Assembly (NCBI GenBank): GCA_934647305.1
Contig: CAKUFI010000033.1
Span: forward strand, 1-27,219
Direction of reading: 5' to 3'
DNA from: an uncultured Clostridia bacterium
GTDB taxonomy: Bacteria > Bacillota > Clostridia > Christensenellales > Aristaeellaceae
DNA: 27,219 bases
The position numbers were made by a program, and so were the translations under genes. The stretch's first letter is position 1. Every line of letters begins with the position of its first letter. The notes under the pieces are model-generated. The model ran no database searches. It was not told the DNA's origin and worked only from the letters and a program-made list of their open reading frames with translations. Below are positions 6,503 to 14,650 of this stretch, one piece after another.

Positions 6503-7372
6503 TTGAAGAGCAGAAAGCGGCTGTTTGAGACGACCGTTCACGGCGTATTCTTGATTCTGGGACTGATTACCGTCGGGTTCGTGCTGCTGATTACCGGGTA
6601 TCTGGTGGCGGCGGGCATTCCGGCGATTCGCAAAATTGGCCTGATTCCGTTCCTTTTCGGCAAGGAATGGGCCTCGACGAAGGCGGAGCCGAGCTTCGGC
6701 ATCCTGCCGTTCATACTGACCAGCGTCTACGGCACGGCGGGCGCGCTGCTGCTGGGCACGCCGATCGGCTTTCTGACGGCGGTGTACCTGTCCAAGGCGG
6801 CCAAGCCGAAGGTTCGCGCGGCGCTGCTGAGCGCGGTGAGCCTGCTGGCGGGCATCCCGTCGGTCGTGTACGGCCTGGTGGGCATGCTGGTGCTGGTGCC
6901 GGGCATCCGGGCGCTGTTCCACGTGCCGGACGGCGCGAGCCTGCTGGCGGCCATGGTGGTGCTGGCGGTGATGATCCTGCCCTCGATCGTGAAGGTGTCG
7001 GTGACGGCGCTGGACGCGGTGCCGGGCGAGTATGAGGACGCGTCGCTGGCGCTGGGGGCCACGCCGGTGGAGACCTGGTTTCGGGTGTCGGTGCCCGCGG
7101 CGAAGAGCGGCATCGCGGCGTCGGTGGTGCTGGGCGTGGGCCGGGCGATCGGCGAGGCGATGGCGGTCATCATGGTGTCGGGCAACGCGTCGCGCATGCC
7201 GGAGCTGTTCGGCAGCGTGCGCTTCCTGACCACGGCCGTGGTCAGCGAGATGTCCTACGCGGGCGGCTTGCAGCGGCAGGCGCTGTTCTCCATCGCGCTG
7301 GTGCTGCTGCTGTTCATCATGCTGATCAACGCGACGCTGAACTTCTTCCTCAAGCATGGAAAGGAGGCCTGA
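6503..7372 (+). CDS. pstC: Phosphate ABC transporter permease PstC
   Basis: A 289-residue binding-protein-dependent permease with about six transmembrane helices. The cytoplasmic coupling loop (EDASLALGATPVETW) matches PstC/PstA EAA-type loops, and SVVYGLVGM is characteristic of Pst permeases. With PstA it forms the membrane channel for high-affinity phosphate import. The start is taken as TTG at 6503-6505 because GGAGG (6491-6495) lies 7 nt upstream; an in-frame ATG at 6485 would place the ribosome site inside the gene. It is the first gene of a six-gene phosphate operon and is preceded by the candidate Pho-box promoter. No pstS lies before it. Confidence 0.93.
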   Translation: MKSRKRLFETTVHGVFLILGLITVGFVLLITGYLVAAGIPAIRKIGLIPFLFGKEWASTKAEPSFGILPFILTSVYGTAGALLLGTPIGFLTAVYLSKAAKPKVRAALLSAVSLLAGIPSVVYGLVGMLVLVPGIRALFHVPDGASLLAAMVVLAVMILPSIVKVSVTALDAVPGEYEDASLALGATPVETWFRVSVPAAKSGIAASVVLGVGRAIGEAMAVIMVSGNASRMPELFGSVRFLTTAVVSEMSYAGGLQRQALFSIALVLLLFIMLINATLNFFLKHGKEA

Positions 7373-7375
7373 GCC

Positions 7376-8242
7376 ATGACCGGACGCAATTCAATGACCG
7401 GGCGCAGAAAGGCCTATAACATCCTGCTGCGGGCGCTGATGGGCCTGGCGGCGGGACTGACGGCGGCGCTGGCGCTGTTTCTGATCGCGTACGTGCTGGT
7501 CAAGGGCCTGCCGCACGTGACCTGGGAGCTGCTCTCCACCAAGCCGAGCATACTGGCCGACCGCATCGGCATCCTGCCGGACATCCTCAACACGGTGTAC
7601 CTGCTCATCACGGCGCTCGTGATCGTGCTGCCGCTGGGCGTGGGCGCGGCCATTTACCTGACGGAGTACGCCTCCAACCGGCAGCTCGTGTCGCTCATCG
7701 AGTACGCGGCCGAGACGCTGTCGGGCATTCCGTCGATCATCTACGGCCTGGTGGGCATGCTGTTCTTCTGCCAGTTCCTGAACATGAAGACCTCGCTGCT
7801 CGCCGGCGCGCTGACGCTGGTCATCATGAACCTGCCCACGATCATGCGCACCACGCAGGAAAGCCTGAAGACCGTGCCGCAGAGCTACCGCGAGGGCGCG
7901 TTCGCGCTGGGCGCGGGCAAGTGGCGCGTGATTCGGACGGTGGTGCTGCCCGGATGCGTGGACGGCGTGATCACCGGCTGCATCCTGGCGGTAGGCCGAA
8001 TCCTGGGCGAATCGGCGGCGCTGCTGTTCACGGCGGGCTACGCGCATGCGCTGAACGGCTTTTTCAAGGGTCTCAAAAGCGCGGGCGCTTCCCTGTCGGT
8101 GGCGCTGTATGTGTACGCCAAGGAGGACGGCGAGTTCGGCGTGGCCTTCGCCATCGCGGCCATCCTGATGATCCTGACGCTGGTGGTCAACCTGGCTGCC
8201 GACGGCGTGTCCGCCTGGTTCAAGAAGAAAAAGCAGCTGTGA
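7376..8242 (+). CDS. pstA: Phosphate ABC transporter permease PstA
   Basis: A 288-residue six-helix permease, partner of PstC. The coupling loop REGAFALGAGKWRVI and the SIIYGLVGML segment are typical of PstA. AAGGAGG (7361-7367), inside the end of pstC, sits 8 nt before the ATG at 7376. A second in-frame ATG occurs 18 nt later after a duplicated MTGR motif (MTGRNSMTGRR); the first is preferred on ribosome-site spacing. Only 3 nt separate it from pstC. Confidence 0.94.
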   Translation: MTGRNSMTGRRKAYNILLRALMGLAAGLTAALALFLIAYVLVKGLPHVTWELLSTKPSILADRIGILPDILNTVYLLITALVIVLPLGVGAAIYLTEYASNRQLVSLIEYAAETLSGIPSIIYGLVGMLFFCQFLNMKTSLLAGALTLVIMNLPTIMRTTQESLKTVPQSYREGAFALGAGKWRVIRTVVLPGCVDGVITGCILAVGRILGESAALLFTAGYAHALNGFFKGLKSAGASLSVALYVYAKEDGEFGVAFAIAAILMILTLVVNLAADGVSAWFKKKKQL

Positions 8243-8254
8243 GGAGGACGCAGT

Positions 8255-9010
8255 ATGAGCGATATTATGACAGTGAACGACCTGTGCCTGTGGTATGGCA
8301 ATCATCAGGCCTTGAAGGATATAAACATCACCATCCCGGAAAAGAGCATCACCGCGCTGATCGGCCCCTCTGGCTGCGGCAAGTCGACCTTCCTCAAGAC
8401 CCTCAACCGGATGAACGACTTGGTGGACGGCGTGAAAATCACCGGCAGCGTCAAGTATCGCGGCAGGGACATCTATGATCCTTCCACCGACGTGTGCGAG
8501 CTGCGCAGGCAGATCGGCATGGTCTTTCAGAAGCCCAATCCCTTCCCGATGAGCATCTATGACAACGTGGCCTACGGCCCGCGCACGCACGGCATCCGCT
8601 CGCGCGCGAGACTGGACGAGCTGGTTGAACGGTCGCTGCGGGGCGCGGCCATCTGGGACGAGGTCAAGGATCGCCTGAAGAAAAACGCCCTGGGCCTGTC
8701 CGGCGGCCAGCAGCAGAGGCTGTGCATCGCGCGGGCGCTGGCCGTGGAGCCGGACGTGCTGCTGATGGACGAGCCCACCAGCGCGCTCGACCCGATCTCC
8801 ACCTCGAAGATCGAGGAGCTGGCGCTGCAGCTCAAGGAAAACTACACCATCGTCATCGTGACCCACAACATGCAGCAGGCGGTGCGTATCTCCGACCACA
8901 CGGCGTTTTTCCTGCTGGGCGACCTGGTGGAATTCGGCGCGACCGAGCAGATCTTCTCCCAGCCGCGGGATAAGCGGACGGAGGATTATATTACGGGGAG
9001 GTTTGGCTGA
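8255..9010 (+). CDS. pstB: Phosphate ABC transporter ATPase PstB
   Basis: A 251-residue ATP-binding subunit, close to the usual 250-260. It has Walker A GPSGCGKST (37-45), a Q-loop in MVFQKPNPFP (89-98, strongly PstB-like), signature LSGGQ (148-152), Walker B LLMDEP with the catalytic glutamate at 173, and H-loop H204 in VTHNMQQA. It powers PstCA phosphate import from the cytoplasmic face. GAGGA lies just before the ATG, and the stop overlaps the phoU start by one base (TGATG). Confidence 0.97.
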   Translation: MSDIMTVNDLCLWYGNHQALKDINITIPEKSITALIGPSGCGKSTFLKTLNRMNDLVDGVKITGSVKYRGRDIYDPSTDVCELRRQIGMVFQKPNPFPMSIYDNVAYGPRTHGIRSRARLDELVERSLRGAAIWDEVKDRLKKNALGLSGGQQQRLCIARALAVEPDVLLMDEPTSALDPISTSKIEELALQLKENYTIVIVTHNMQQAVRISDHTAFFLLGDLVEFGATEQIFSQPRDKRTEDYITGRFG

Positions 9011-9654
9011 TGAGACGGCGTTTTGACGAGCAGCTGGAGCTGCTGAACAGAGAACTCATCGAGATGGGCGCGCTGTGCGAGGAGGTCATTTCCATGGCGG
9101 CGCGGGCGCTGCTGGCGGGTGACAAGCCGCTGGCCAAGAAGGTGGGCCCGCTGGACGGAGAGATCGACCAGAAGGAGCGCAACATCGAGTCCATGTGCCT
9201 GAAGATGCTGCTTCAGCAGCAGCCGGTGGCGCGCGACCTGCGCCAGATTTCCGCGGCGCTGAAGATGATTACCGACATGGAGCGCATCGGCGACCAGGCG
9301 GAAGACATCGCCGAGATTATTCAGTTTCTGGATGAGCGCGGCGTGGAAAACAGCGACCTGATGCGAAAAATGGCGGACGCGTCGATCAAAATGGTGACGG
9401 AAAGTGTAGACGCATACGTAAAACATGATATAATGATTGCAGAGAAGGTTATCGCGGCCGACGACGAGGTGGACGGCTACTTCGATCAGGTCAAGCAGAA
9501 GCTGATCGAGCGCATCGCCGAGGCACCCGCGAGCGGGGAGTACTTCCTGGACCTTCTGATGATCGCCAAGTATTTCGAGCGCATTGCCGATCACGCGGTG
9601 AACATCGCCCAGTGGGTGATCTTCTCGGTGACGGGCGTGCACAAGGAGGGGTAA
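9010..9654 (+). CDS. phoU: Phosphate signalling protein PhoU
   Basis: A 214-residue all-helical protein built of two PhoU-type repeats. The first repeat has ALLAGDKPLAKKV, DGEIDQKE and RQISAALKMITDMERIGDQAEDIAE. The second has VIAADDEVDGYFDQ and LLMIAKYFERIADHAVNIA. PhoU links the state of the Pst transporter to the PhoR kinase and represses the regulon when phosphate is plentiful. Its place between pstB and the PhoP/PhoR pair fits that job. Translation is probably coupled to pstB through the TGATG overlap. Confidence 0.95.
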   Translation: MRRRFDEQLELLNRELIEMGALCEEVISMAARALLAGDKPLAKKVGPLDGEIDQKERNIESMCLKMLLQQQPVARDLRQISAALKMITDMERIGDQAEDIAEIIQFLDERGVENSDLMRKMADASIKMVTESVDAYVKHDIMIAEKVIAADDEVDGYFDQVKQKLIERIAEAPASGEYFLDLLMIAKYFERIADHAVNIAQWVIFSVTGVHKEG

Positions 9655-9655
9655 C

Positions 9656-10339
9656 ATGATCTGGTGTGTGGAGGACGACGCCAGCATACGCGATATCGAG
9701 GTCTACGCGCTCAAGAGCGCGGGCTATCAGGCGCGGGGCTTCGAGGACGGACTGAGCTTCTGGAACGCGCTGCAGGACGACGTGCCCGAGCTGGTGGTGC
9801 TGGACGTGATGCTGCCCGGCGTGGACGGCGTGGAGCTGCTCCGGCGCATGCGGCAGAGCGAACGGCTCCGCTCGGTGCCGGTGGTGATGGCCACGGCCAA
9901 GGACGCGGAAATCGACAAGATTCAGAGCCTGGATCTGGGCGCGGACTACTACCTGACCAAGCCGTTCGGGGTGATGGAGCTGGTGTCCTGCGTCAAGGCG
10001 GTGCTCAGGCGCTGCCAGCCCAGGGCGGTGGAGCACCTGCTGCGCCTGGGCGGACTGACGGTCAACCTGGACGAGCATCGAGTCACCGCGGACGGGCGCG
10101 AAATCACACTGACCTACAAGGAGTTCGAGCTGCTCAGGCTCTTTCTGTCCAATCCCGGCATCGCCTTCACGCGCGACCAGCTGTTTTCCAAGGTCTGGGG
10201 CGAGGACTTCGTGGGCGAAAGCCGCACGATCGACACCCACATCCTGACGCTCCGGCAGAAGCTGGGCGATTACGGCGACCTCATCAAGACCGTGAGAAAC
10301 GTGGGCTATCGGCTGGAGGGAAAAGCGCATGAGCAGTAA
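9656..10339 (+). CDS. phoP: PhoP/PhoB-type response regulator
   Basis: A 227-residue OmpR-family regulator. The receiver has acidic residues at 6-8, phospho-acceptor D50 in VVLDVMLPGVDG, T80 and K102 (TKPFG). The winged helix is at about 128-222 with the ESRTIDTHILTLRQKL recognition helix region and a VRNVGYRLE wing. It follows phoU by one base, with GGAGGGG just before. Operon position points to control of phosphate-starvation genes, presumably through the TGACAT direct repeats before pstC. The PhoP (Firmicute) versus PhoB name is a matter of convention. Confidence 0.9.
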   Translation: MIWCVEDDASIRDIEVYALKSAGYQARGFEDGLSFWNALQDDVPELVVLDVMLPGVDGVELLRRMRQSERLRSVPVVMATAKDAEIDKIQSLDLGADYYLTKPFGVMELVSCVKAVLRRCQPRAVEHLLRLGGLTVNLDEHRVTADGREITLTYKEFELLRLFLSNPGIAFTRDQLFSKVWGEDFVGESRTIDTHILTLRQKLGDYGDLIKTVRNVGYRLEGKAHEQ

Positions 10340-11987
10340 GATTTTCAAGTCCATCCTGATGGCGGCGGGCGTGGTGCTGCTGGCCAGCCTGCTGATCATT
10401 ATGGGCTGCATGTACGAGTATTTCGGCGGGGTGCAGGAAAACCAGATGCAGGACGAACTGAACCTGGCCGCGGCCGCCGTGGAGGATAGCGGTGCGTCCT
10501 ACCTTGAAAAGGTGAACGGCGGGCATTACCGCCTGACCTGGATCGGAACGGACGGCACGGTGCTCTACGACAGCAAGGCCGACCAGGACAGCATGGAAAA
10601 CCACCTGCAGCGCGACGAGGTGCAGCAGGCGCTTGAAACCGGCGAGGGCCAGAGCTCCCGCTACTCCAAAACCCTGATGGAAAAGACGCTCTACCGCGCC
10701 CTGCGCCTCAGCGACGGCAGCGTGCTGCGCATTTCGATCAACCAGGCGACCGTCTGGCTGCTGGCGCTGGGCATGCTCAGGCCGATTCTGGTGGTGCTGG
10801 CGGCGGCGCTGGCGCTGTCGGGCCTGCTGGCCAGCCGACTGTCCAGGCGCATCGTCGAGCCGCTCAATAAGCTCGACCTCGATCACCCGCTGGACAACAA
10901 CGGCGCGTACGAGGAGCTTTCGCCGCTGCTGCGGCGCATCAACTATCAGCACATCGAGATCGAGCGCCAGATGAGCACCCTTCAGAAAAAGACCGACGAG
11001 TTCAACCAGACCATTCGCAACATGCAGGAGGGACTGGTGCTGCTGGACGAGAGCGGCCATGTGCTGAGCATCAACCCGGCGGCGCAGCGGATATTCGACG
11101 TGACCGACGCGTGCGTGGGCAGGGACTTCCTGACCGTCGACCGGGACGTGAGCCTGAGCGCGGCCATTCGCCAGGCCATTACCGGCGGGCACAGCGAGAT
11201 CCGCGCCTCGCGCTTCGGCCGCAGCTATCAGTTCGACATCAGCCGCATCGACTCGGAGGGCGTGGCCATCGGTGCGGTGCTGCTGGCCTTCGACATCACT
11301 GAGCAGGAGCAGGCCGAGGCGCGCCGCCGCGAATTCACCGCCAACGTTTCCCACGAGCTCAAGACCCCGCTGCAGGGCATTATCGGCAGCGCCGAGCTGA
11401 TCGAGAAGGGCATGGTCGCGCCCGAGGATGTGCCGCGCTTCATCGGCCACATCCGCACCGAGGCCAGCCGCATGGTTACGTTGATCGGCGACATCATCCG
11501 CCTGTCCCAGCTGGACGAGGGCGCCGAGATGCCTGAAGAAGACGTGGAGCTGCTCTCCCTGGCCGAGGAGGTCGAGGCCAACCTGCAGACGGCCGCCGCG
11601 AACCGTCAGATCACGCTGCGTGCGGGCGGCGAGCCGGTCGTCGTGCACGGCGTGCGCAGGCTGCTCTACGAGACGATCTACAACCTGTGCGACAACGCCA
11701 TCAAGTACAACGTGGACAAGGGCAGCGTGGACGTGCGCGTCGACACGCAGGACGGTGCGGCCCAGGTGACGGTCTCCGACACCGGCATCGGCATCCCCGT
11801 CCAGGATCAGGACCGCGTGTTCGAGCGCTTCTACCGCGTCGACAAGAGCCACTCCAAGGCCTCCGGCGGCACCGGGTTGGGCCTGTCCATCGTCAAGCAC
11901 GCCGTGCAGTATCACCACGGCAAAATCGACCTGCAGAGCACGCCCGGCAAGGGCACCACAATCCGCGTGCTGCTGCCGGCAGGCTGA
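10329..11987 (+). CDS. phoR: PhoR-type phosphate sensor histidine kinase
   Basis: A 552-residue kinase. Order: TM1 (about 8-28), an extracytoplasmic domain (about 30-140), TM2 (about 144-168), a HAMP-like linker, a PAS domain (about 228-326), HisKA with H342 in VSHELKTPL, and HATPase_c with NLCDNAIKYN, DTGIGIP, FERFYRVD and GTGLGLS. This is the classical PhoR layout, responding to Pst/PhoU rather than binding phosphate directly. The start overlaps the regulator gene by 11 nt. The last codons (LLPAG and the stop) lie inside the first unit of a 30-bp repeat array at 11971, so the extreme C-terminus is repeat-derived. Confidence 0.92.
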   Translation: MSSKIFKSILMAAGVVLLASLLIIMGCMYEYFGGVQENQMQDELNLAAAAVEDSGASYLEKVNGGHYRLTWIGTDGTVLYDSKADQDSMENHLQRDEVQQALETGEGQSSRYSKTLMEKTLYRALRLSDGSVLRISINQATVWLLALGMLRPILVVLAAALALSGLLASRLSRRIVEPLNKLDLDHPLDNNGAYEELSPLLRRINYQHIEIERQMSTLQKKTDEFNQTIRNMQEGLVLLDESGHVLSINPAAQRIFDVTDACVGRDFLTVDRDVSLSAAIRQAITGGHSEIRASRFGRSYQFDISRIDSEGVAIGAVLLAFDITEQEQAEARRREFTANVSHELKTPLQGIIGSAELIEKGMVAPEDVPRFIGHIRTEASRMVTLIGDIIRLSQLDEGAEMPEEDVELLSLAEEVEANLQTAAANRQITLRAGGEPVVVHGVRRLLYETIYNLCDNAIKYNVDKGSVDVRVDTQDGAAQVTVSDTGIGIPVQDQDRVFERFYRVDKSHSKASGGTGLGLSIVKHAVQYHHGKIDLQSTPGKGTTIRVLLPAG

Positions 11988-12060
11988 GCCTGCACCCACT
12001 TGCTGCCGGCAGGCGGGGCCTGCACCCACTTGCTGCCGGCAGGCTGAGCCTGCATCCGGT
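11971..12060 (-). repeat. Three-unit 30-bp hairpin C array, opposite orientation
   Basis: Units at 11971-12000, 12001-12030 and 12031-12060 are reverse complements of the 4541 array type. Each has a CAGGC/GCCTG stem around TGA or GGG and a TGCTGCCGG end. The first unit contains the phoR stop codon. Confidence 0.93.
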
Positions 12061-12250
12061 TGCTGCCGCCGGTTCTATCGACGACTGTCGGCCGCCATAA
12101 ATTGAAGCGGCCGAAGTCTTCGAATCCACGGAATTCTCCGTGGATTGATAGCCGGCGTTGCCGGCAGGCGGGGCCTGCACCCACTTGCTGCCGCCGGACG
12201 GAACACGAAATTGGGAACCATAAATTGGAGTTCCCGAATTCTTCGCAAAT
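12061..12250 (-). repeat. Two type I palindromes in minus orientation
   Basis: The first B module spans 12083-12118 and is imperfect, with a bulge. It is followed by hairpin A, AATCCACGGA (12123-12132) / TCCGTGGATT (12137-12146), loop GAAT on the minus strand. After C modules near 12160-12180 comes a second B, GAAATTGGGAAC (12207-12218) / GTTCCCGAATTC (12230-12241), with one mismatch. Confidence 0.88.
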
Positions 12251-12252
12251 CG

Positions 12253-12337
12253 CACCCTACCGCCCGCTTCGCGGGCACCTCCCCTTTCAGGGAAGGCATG
12301 GCTCCGAAGCGTAAAAGGCTCCCATGAAAGGGAGCTC
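12253..12337 (-). repeat. Module D repeat, minus orientation
   Basis: GCCCGC/GCGGGC (around 12262-12276), CCTCCCC/GGGAAGG and CTCCC/GGGAG hairpins correspond in reverse to the module at 6086-6185. Confidence 0.8.
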
Positions 12338-12625
12338 AGACTGTCAAAAACCCCCGGAGAGCTCGAGAGGGCCGCAGCCCTTTCGACCGGGCAGTGCCCG
12401 GCTCCACTTGCTGCCGCTTTTCCATAAGAAAGGCAGTGCAAATATACAACGTGGGCACGGGACGGTTTTTGCGTCGGAAAATCCCATTTTCCAGAGAAAA
12501 AAGCGTTTCCTTGCAGGCTCCGCGCCCGAAAAATCTTCGATTTTTAGCGGAGACTGGAGAGGGTGGCAGTGGCGGGGGAGCTTGCTCCCCCGTCCACCAG
12601 CTTGTCAAAACTTTTTTGACAAGCT
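12338..12625 (-). repeat. Complete type II composite repeat, minus orientation
   Basis: Read on the minus strand it starts with AGCTTGTCAAAA / TTTTGACAAGCT (12599-12625). It continues through GGGGGAGCAAGCTCCCCC, a GCGGAG...AAAAATC/GATTTTT hairpin and a GGAAAATGGGATTTTCC palindrome, and ends with the CTCTCGAGCTCTCC / GACAGTCTGAG block. The first roughly 170 bp nearly match the plus-strand copy at 14695. The middle differs and holds a C-type CCGGGC/GCCCGG hairpin. No gene is visible in 11988-12679. Confidence 0.88.
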
Positions 12626-12626
12626 G

Positions 12627-12654
12627 AGCCCCGGAGAGAAAACTCCCCGGGGCT
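12627..12654 (-). terminator. Stem-loop downstream of the DUF1292 gene
   Basis: AGCCCCGG (12627-12634) pairs with CCGGGGCT (12647-12654). On the minus strand it lies about 25 nt after the DUF1292 stop and is followed directly by the AGCTTGTCAAAA hairpin of the type II repeat. The two stems together probably end transcription; a plain T-run after the first stem is missing. Confidence 0.55.
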
Positions 12655-12679
12655 GCTTTTATGTGGGCTTGCGGCGGAA

Positions 12680-13018
12680 TTATTCCTCCGTGTCTTCCTC
12701 GTCCAAGTCGGAATTGATGATGGCGAAGAGCTCGTCCTCAATGCCTTCCTCTTCGATGGGCTGGAACTCGACCTCGTCCTCGCTGTCCTCCACCGGCACG
12801 ACCTTCATGAAGAAGATCTCCAGCTGGGCGGCGTTGGTCTCGTCGGCCTTGTTGAGGGCTTCCTGGGCCTCGTCCTGCTCGGCGAGCACGGCGTATTCCT
12901 CGCCGTTGTAGTTCAGGTAGTCGAGCACCTGCACGGTGACGTCGTTGCCGTCGTCGTCGGTGAACACGAGAAGCTCCGGCTCCTCGCTGAAATTCTGGTT
13001 CAGATTCTGATCATCCAT
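12680..13018 (-). CDS. DUF1292 (YrzB-like) acidic protein
   Basis: A 112-residue, strongly acidic, soluble protein. Residues about 15-80 (LLVFTDDDGNDV, VLDYLNYNGEEYAVL, EIFFMKVV) match the DUF1292 family, in which a small beta-rich domain is followed by an acidic tail. In many Firmicutes the gene sits beside ruvX, but not here. The biochemical role of the family is unknown. The start is ATG at 13016-13018 with AGGAGG about 10 nt upstream, under its own promoter. Confidence 0.88.
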   Translation of the reverse strand: MDDQNLNQNFSEEPELLVFTDDDGNDVTVQVLDYLNYNGEEYAVLAEQDEAQEALNKADETNAAQLEIFFMKVVPVEDSEDEVEFQPIEEEGIEDELFAIINSDLDEEDTEE

Positions 13019-13048
13019 TTGATGGTACCTCCTCGGTCATGATGTTTT

Positions 13049-13077
13049 ATTATACCCAATCGCGCGCCTGAAATCAA
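13049..13077 (-). promoter_or_regulatory. Sigma-A promoter of the DUF1292 gene
   Basis: On the minus strand TTGATT (13072-13077) and a perfect TATAAT (13049-13054) are spaced by 17 bp, about 30 nt before the start codon. Confidence 0.75.
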
Positions 13078-13137
13078 GCGCGGCGCACGAATTTTCGCCT
13101 CACAGGTAGACGAATACGCGGCGCGCGGTGTATAATG

Positions 13138-13344
13138 TTACTGTTCTTTGCGGCGCAGCTTGACCTTTGTGCCGTCGTCGTACTGGATATAGGTATTGTC
13201 CAGCTGCTGCTGAACGGCCAGGCGGAAGGTCGCCAGGTACTGCTTGCGCAGCGCGGCGCGCTCGGTTTCCTCTTCGGGGGTCAGCGCGCGCTGCTTGGCG
13301 ATTTTGGCCAGCTCGTTCAGGCGGGGGAGAATTTCCTGTTCCAT
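13138..13344 (-). CDS. DUF896 (YnzC/UPF0291) family small protein
   Basis: A 68-70 residue protein. RLNELAKIAKQRALTPEEE and RAALRKQYLATFRLAVQQQL give the two-helix hairpin of the DUF896 family, followed by a short basic tail. In Bacillus subtilis the homologue ynzC lies in the SOS-induced lexA/yneA cluster; its function is unclear and no SOS context is visible here. Two in-frame ATGs exist, at 13350 and 13344. GGAG lies 3 nt before the first and 9 nt before the second, so 13344 is preferred. Confidence 0.85.
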   Translation of the reverse strand: MEQEILPRLNELAKIAKQRALTPEEETERAALRKQYLATFRLAVQQQLDNTYIQYDDGTKVKLRRKEQ

Positions 13345-13462
13345 GGGCATTCACTCCGTTTCTGGGGTGAGCGTGCTGATGCGCACACTCGGACTACTCC
13401 GTAATAATTCCACGCGGGCGGCGTAAATCCTGCCTGCGAAATCGAAATAAGGAGACAAGACG

Positions 13463-13975
13463 ATGATTCGCGGAAAATTCATGACCTCTATGGACGACGC
13501 CTCTGCCTGCCTGGCGATGCGGGCGCAGGTTTTTCCCGGCGCGCGGGGCGAGGCGGACGAATACGACCGCATGGCGGTGTACGCGCTGGCGATTAACGAG
13601 GAGAACCTGCCGGGCGGCGCGGGGCGGCTGTACATCGGGGATGACAGTCAGTTCACCATCGACCGCGTGGGCGTGCTGCTCGAAATGCGAGGACAGGGCC
13701 TGGGCGACCTGCTGATGCGGATGCTGCTGTACCGGGCGCTGGAATTAAACTGCGCCGGGGTGAAGCTGGTCAGTCCGGTGCGCCTGGCCGGTTTCTTTGC
13801 GCGATACGGCCTGGCCGCGCAGGGCGAGGCGTTTGAAGAGGCGGGCGAGGCCTGCCGGGTGATGTACGCCGCGCGCGAGCAGATCGACATCGAGGGCTCC
13901 TGCTCCAAGGGAAAGAAGTGCGCGGGCTGCGAGGGCGACTGCGCCGCCTGCGAAAAGAAGGAGGGCGCGCAATGA
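13463..13975 (+). CDS. GNAT-family N-acetyltransferase with a cysteine-rich C-terminal tail
   Basis: A 170-residue protein. The GNAT acetyl-CoA site is readable as VLLEMRGQGLGDLLM, followed by a helix and a GFFARYGL segment typical of the last strands. After residue about 150 there is an unusual tail, CSKGKKCAGCEGDCAAC, with cysteines in a C-x5-C-x2-C-x3-C-x2-C pattern, which looks suited to binding zinc or an iron-sulfur cluster. The acceptor substrate is unknown. AAGGAG (13449-13454) sits 8 nt before the ATG. The stop overlaps the next start (ATGA), so the two proteins may act together. Confidence 0.85.
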   Translation: MIRGKFMTSMDDASACLAMRAQVFPGARGEADEYDRMAVYALAINEENLPGGAGRLYIGDDSQFTIDRVGVLLEMRGQGLGDLLMRMLLYRALELNCAGVKLVSPVRLAGFFARYGLAAQGEAFEEAGEACRVMYAAREQIDIEGSCSKGKKCAGCEGDCAACEKKEGAQ

Positions 13976-14640
13976 AAAAGCCTCTGATCGGCCTGACCCC
14001 TACCTTTAAGGACGGCAAGCCCTTCGTGCCCGAGTTTTACTGCGCCGCGGTCGAAAAGGCGGGCGGCGAATGGCGGCTGCTGAGCTTCGCCGAGAGTGAG
14101 AGGGACTTCCTGGCGCTTTCCGGCGTGCTGTTTACCGGCGGCGTGGACGTGGAGCCGTCGATCTACGGCGAGAAAAAGAACCCGCACTGCGGCGATATTC
14201 AGCCGGTGCGCGACCTGTGCGAGCTGCGGCTCCTCCCGCTGGCGCTCCGGCGCGACATGCCGGTGCTGGGCATCTGCCGCGGCATCCAGCTGCTCAACGT
14301 GGGGCTGGGCGGCACGCTGGTTCAGCACCTGCCCGACGTTGTGTCCACCGGCCACAGCGGCACCGTGCATGACGTTGAACTGCTTGCGGGCGGCTGGCTG
14401 CGCACCCTGACCGACCAGGCCATCGTGCAGGTCAACAGCTACCATCATCAGGCGATTAACCGCCTCGCGCCCTCGCTCAGGGCCTGCGCCGTCGGGCCGG
14501 AGGGCGTGATCGAGGCGGTCGAGCGCCCCGCGTCGCGCTTCTTCAAGGCGGTGCAGTGGCACCCCGAGCGCTGGGCGCACCCGCTCTCCGACGCGATTTT
14601 CGCCGCCTTCGTGCGCAGCGCGCAGACGTATTCCGCGTAG
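13972..14640 (+). CDS. Class-I glutamine amidotransferase-like hydrolase (peptidase C26, PuuD-like)
   Basis: A 222-residue protein of the gamma-glutamyl-GABA hydrolase family. It has the TGGVDVEPSIYGE substrate loop (55-67), the nucleophile elbow GICRGIQ with C102, and the catalytic H197 and E199 in WHPER. The family hydrolyses gamma-glutamyl amide bonds, for example in polyamine (putrescine) breakdown; no other putrescine genes lie nearby. The start is ATG at 13972 with GGAGG about 7 nt upstream, preferred over an upstream in-frame GTG. It is translationally coupled to the acetyltransferase, hinting at paired handling of an amine or amino acid. Confidence 0.9.
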   Translation: MKKPLIGLTPTFKDGKPFVPEFYCAAVEKAGGEWRLLSFAESERDFLALSGVLFTGGVDVEPSIYGEKKNPHCGDIQPVRDLCELRLLPLALRRDMPVLGICRGIQLLNVGLGGTLVQHLPDVVSTGHSGTVHDVELLAGGWLRTLTDQAIVQVNSYHHQAINRLAPSLRACAVGPEGVIEAVERPASRFFKAVQWHPERWAHPLSDAIFAAFVRSAQTYSA

Positions 14641-14650
14641 CCCTGTCTGC

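Noticed and set aside
6145..6503. Short overlapping open frames in the repeat region before pstC
   Set aside because: They are translations of palindromic modules, present in several frames and both strands, without ribosome sites.
10284..12029. 581-codon minus-strand open frame opposite phoR
   Set aside because: Antisense shadow of an unmistakable sensor kinase, without domain or ribosome site.
13131..13136. Plus-strand TATAAT as a promoter
   Set aside because: It has no -35 at suitable spacing and points into the opposite-strand DUF896 gene with no plus-strand gene until 13463.
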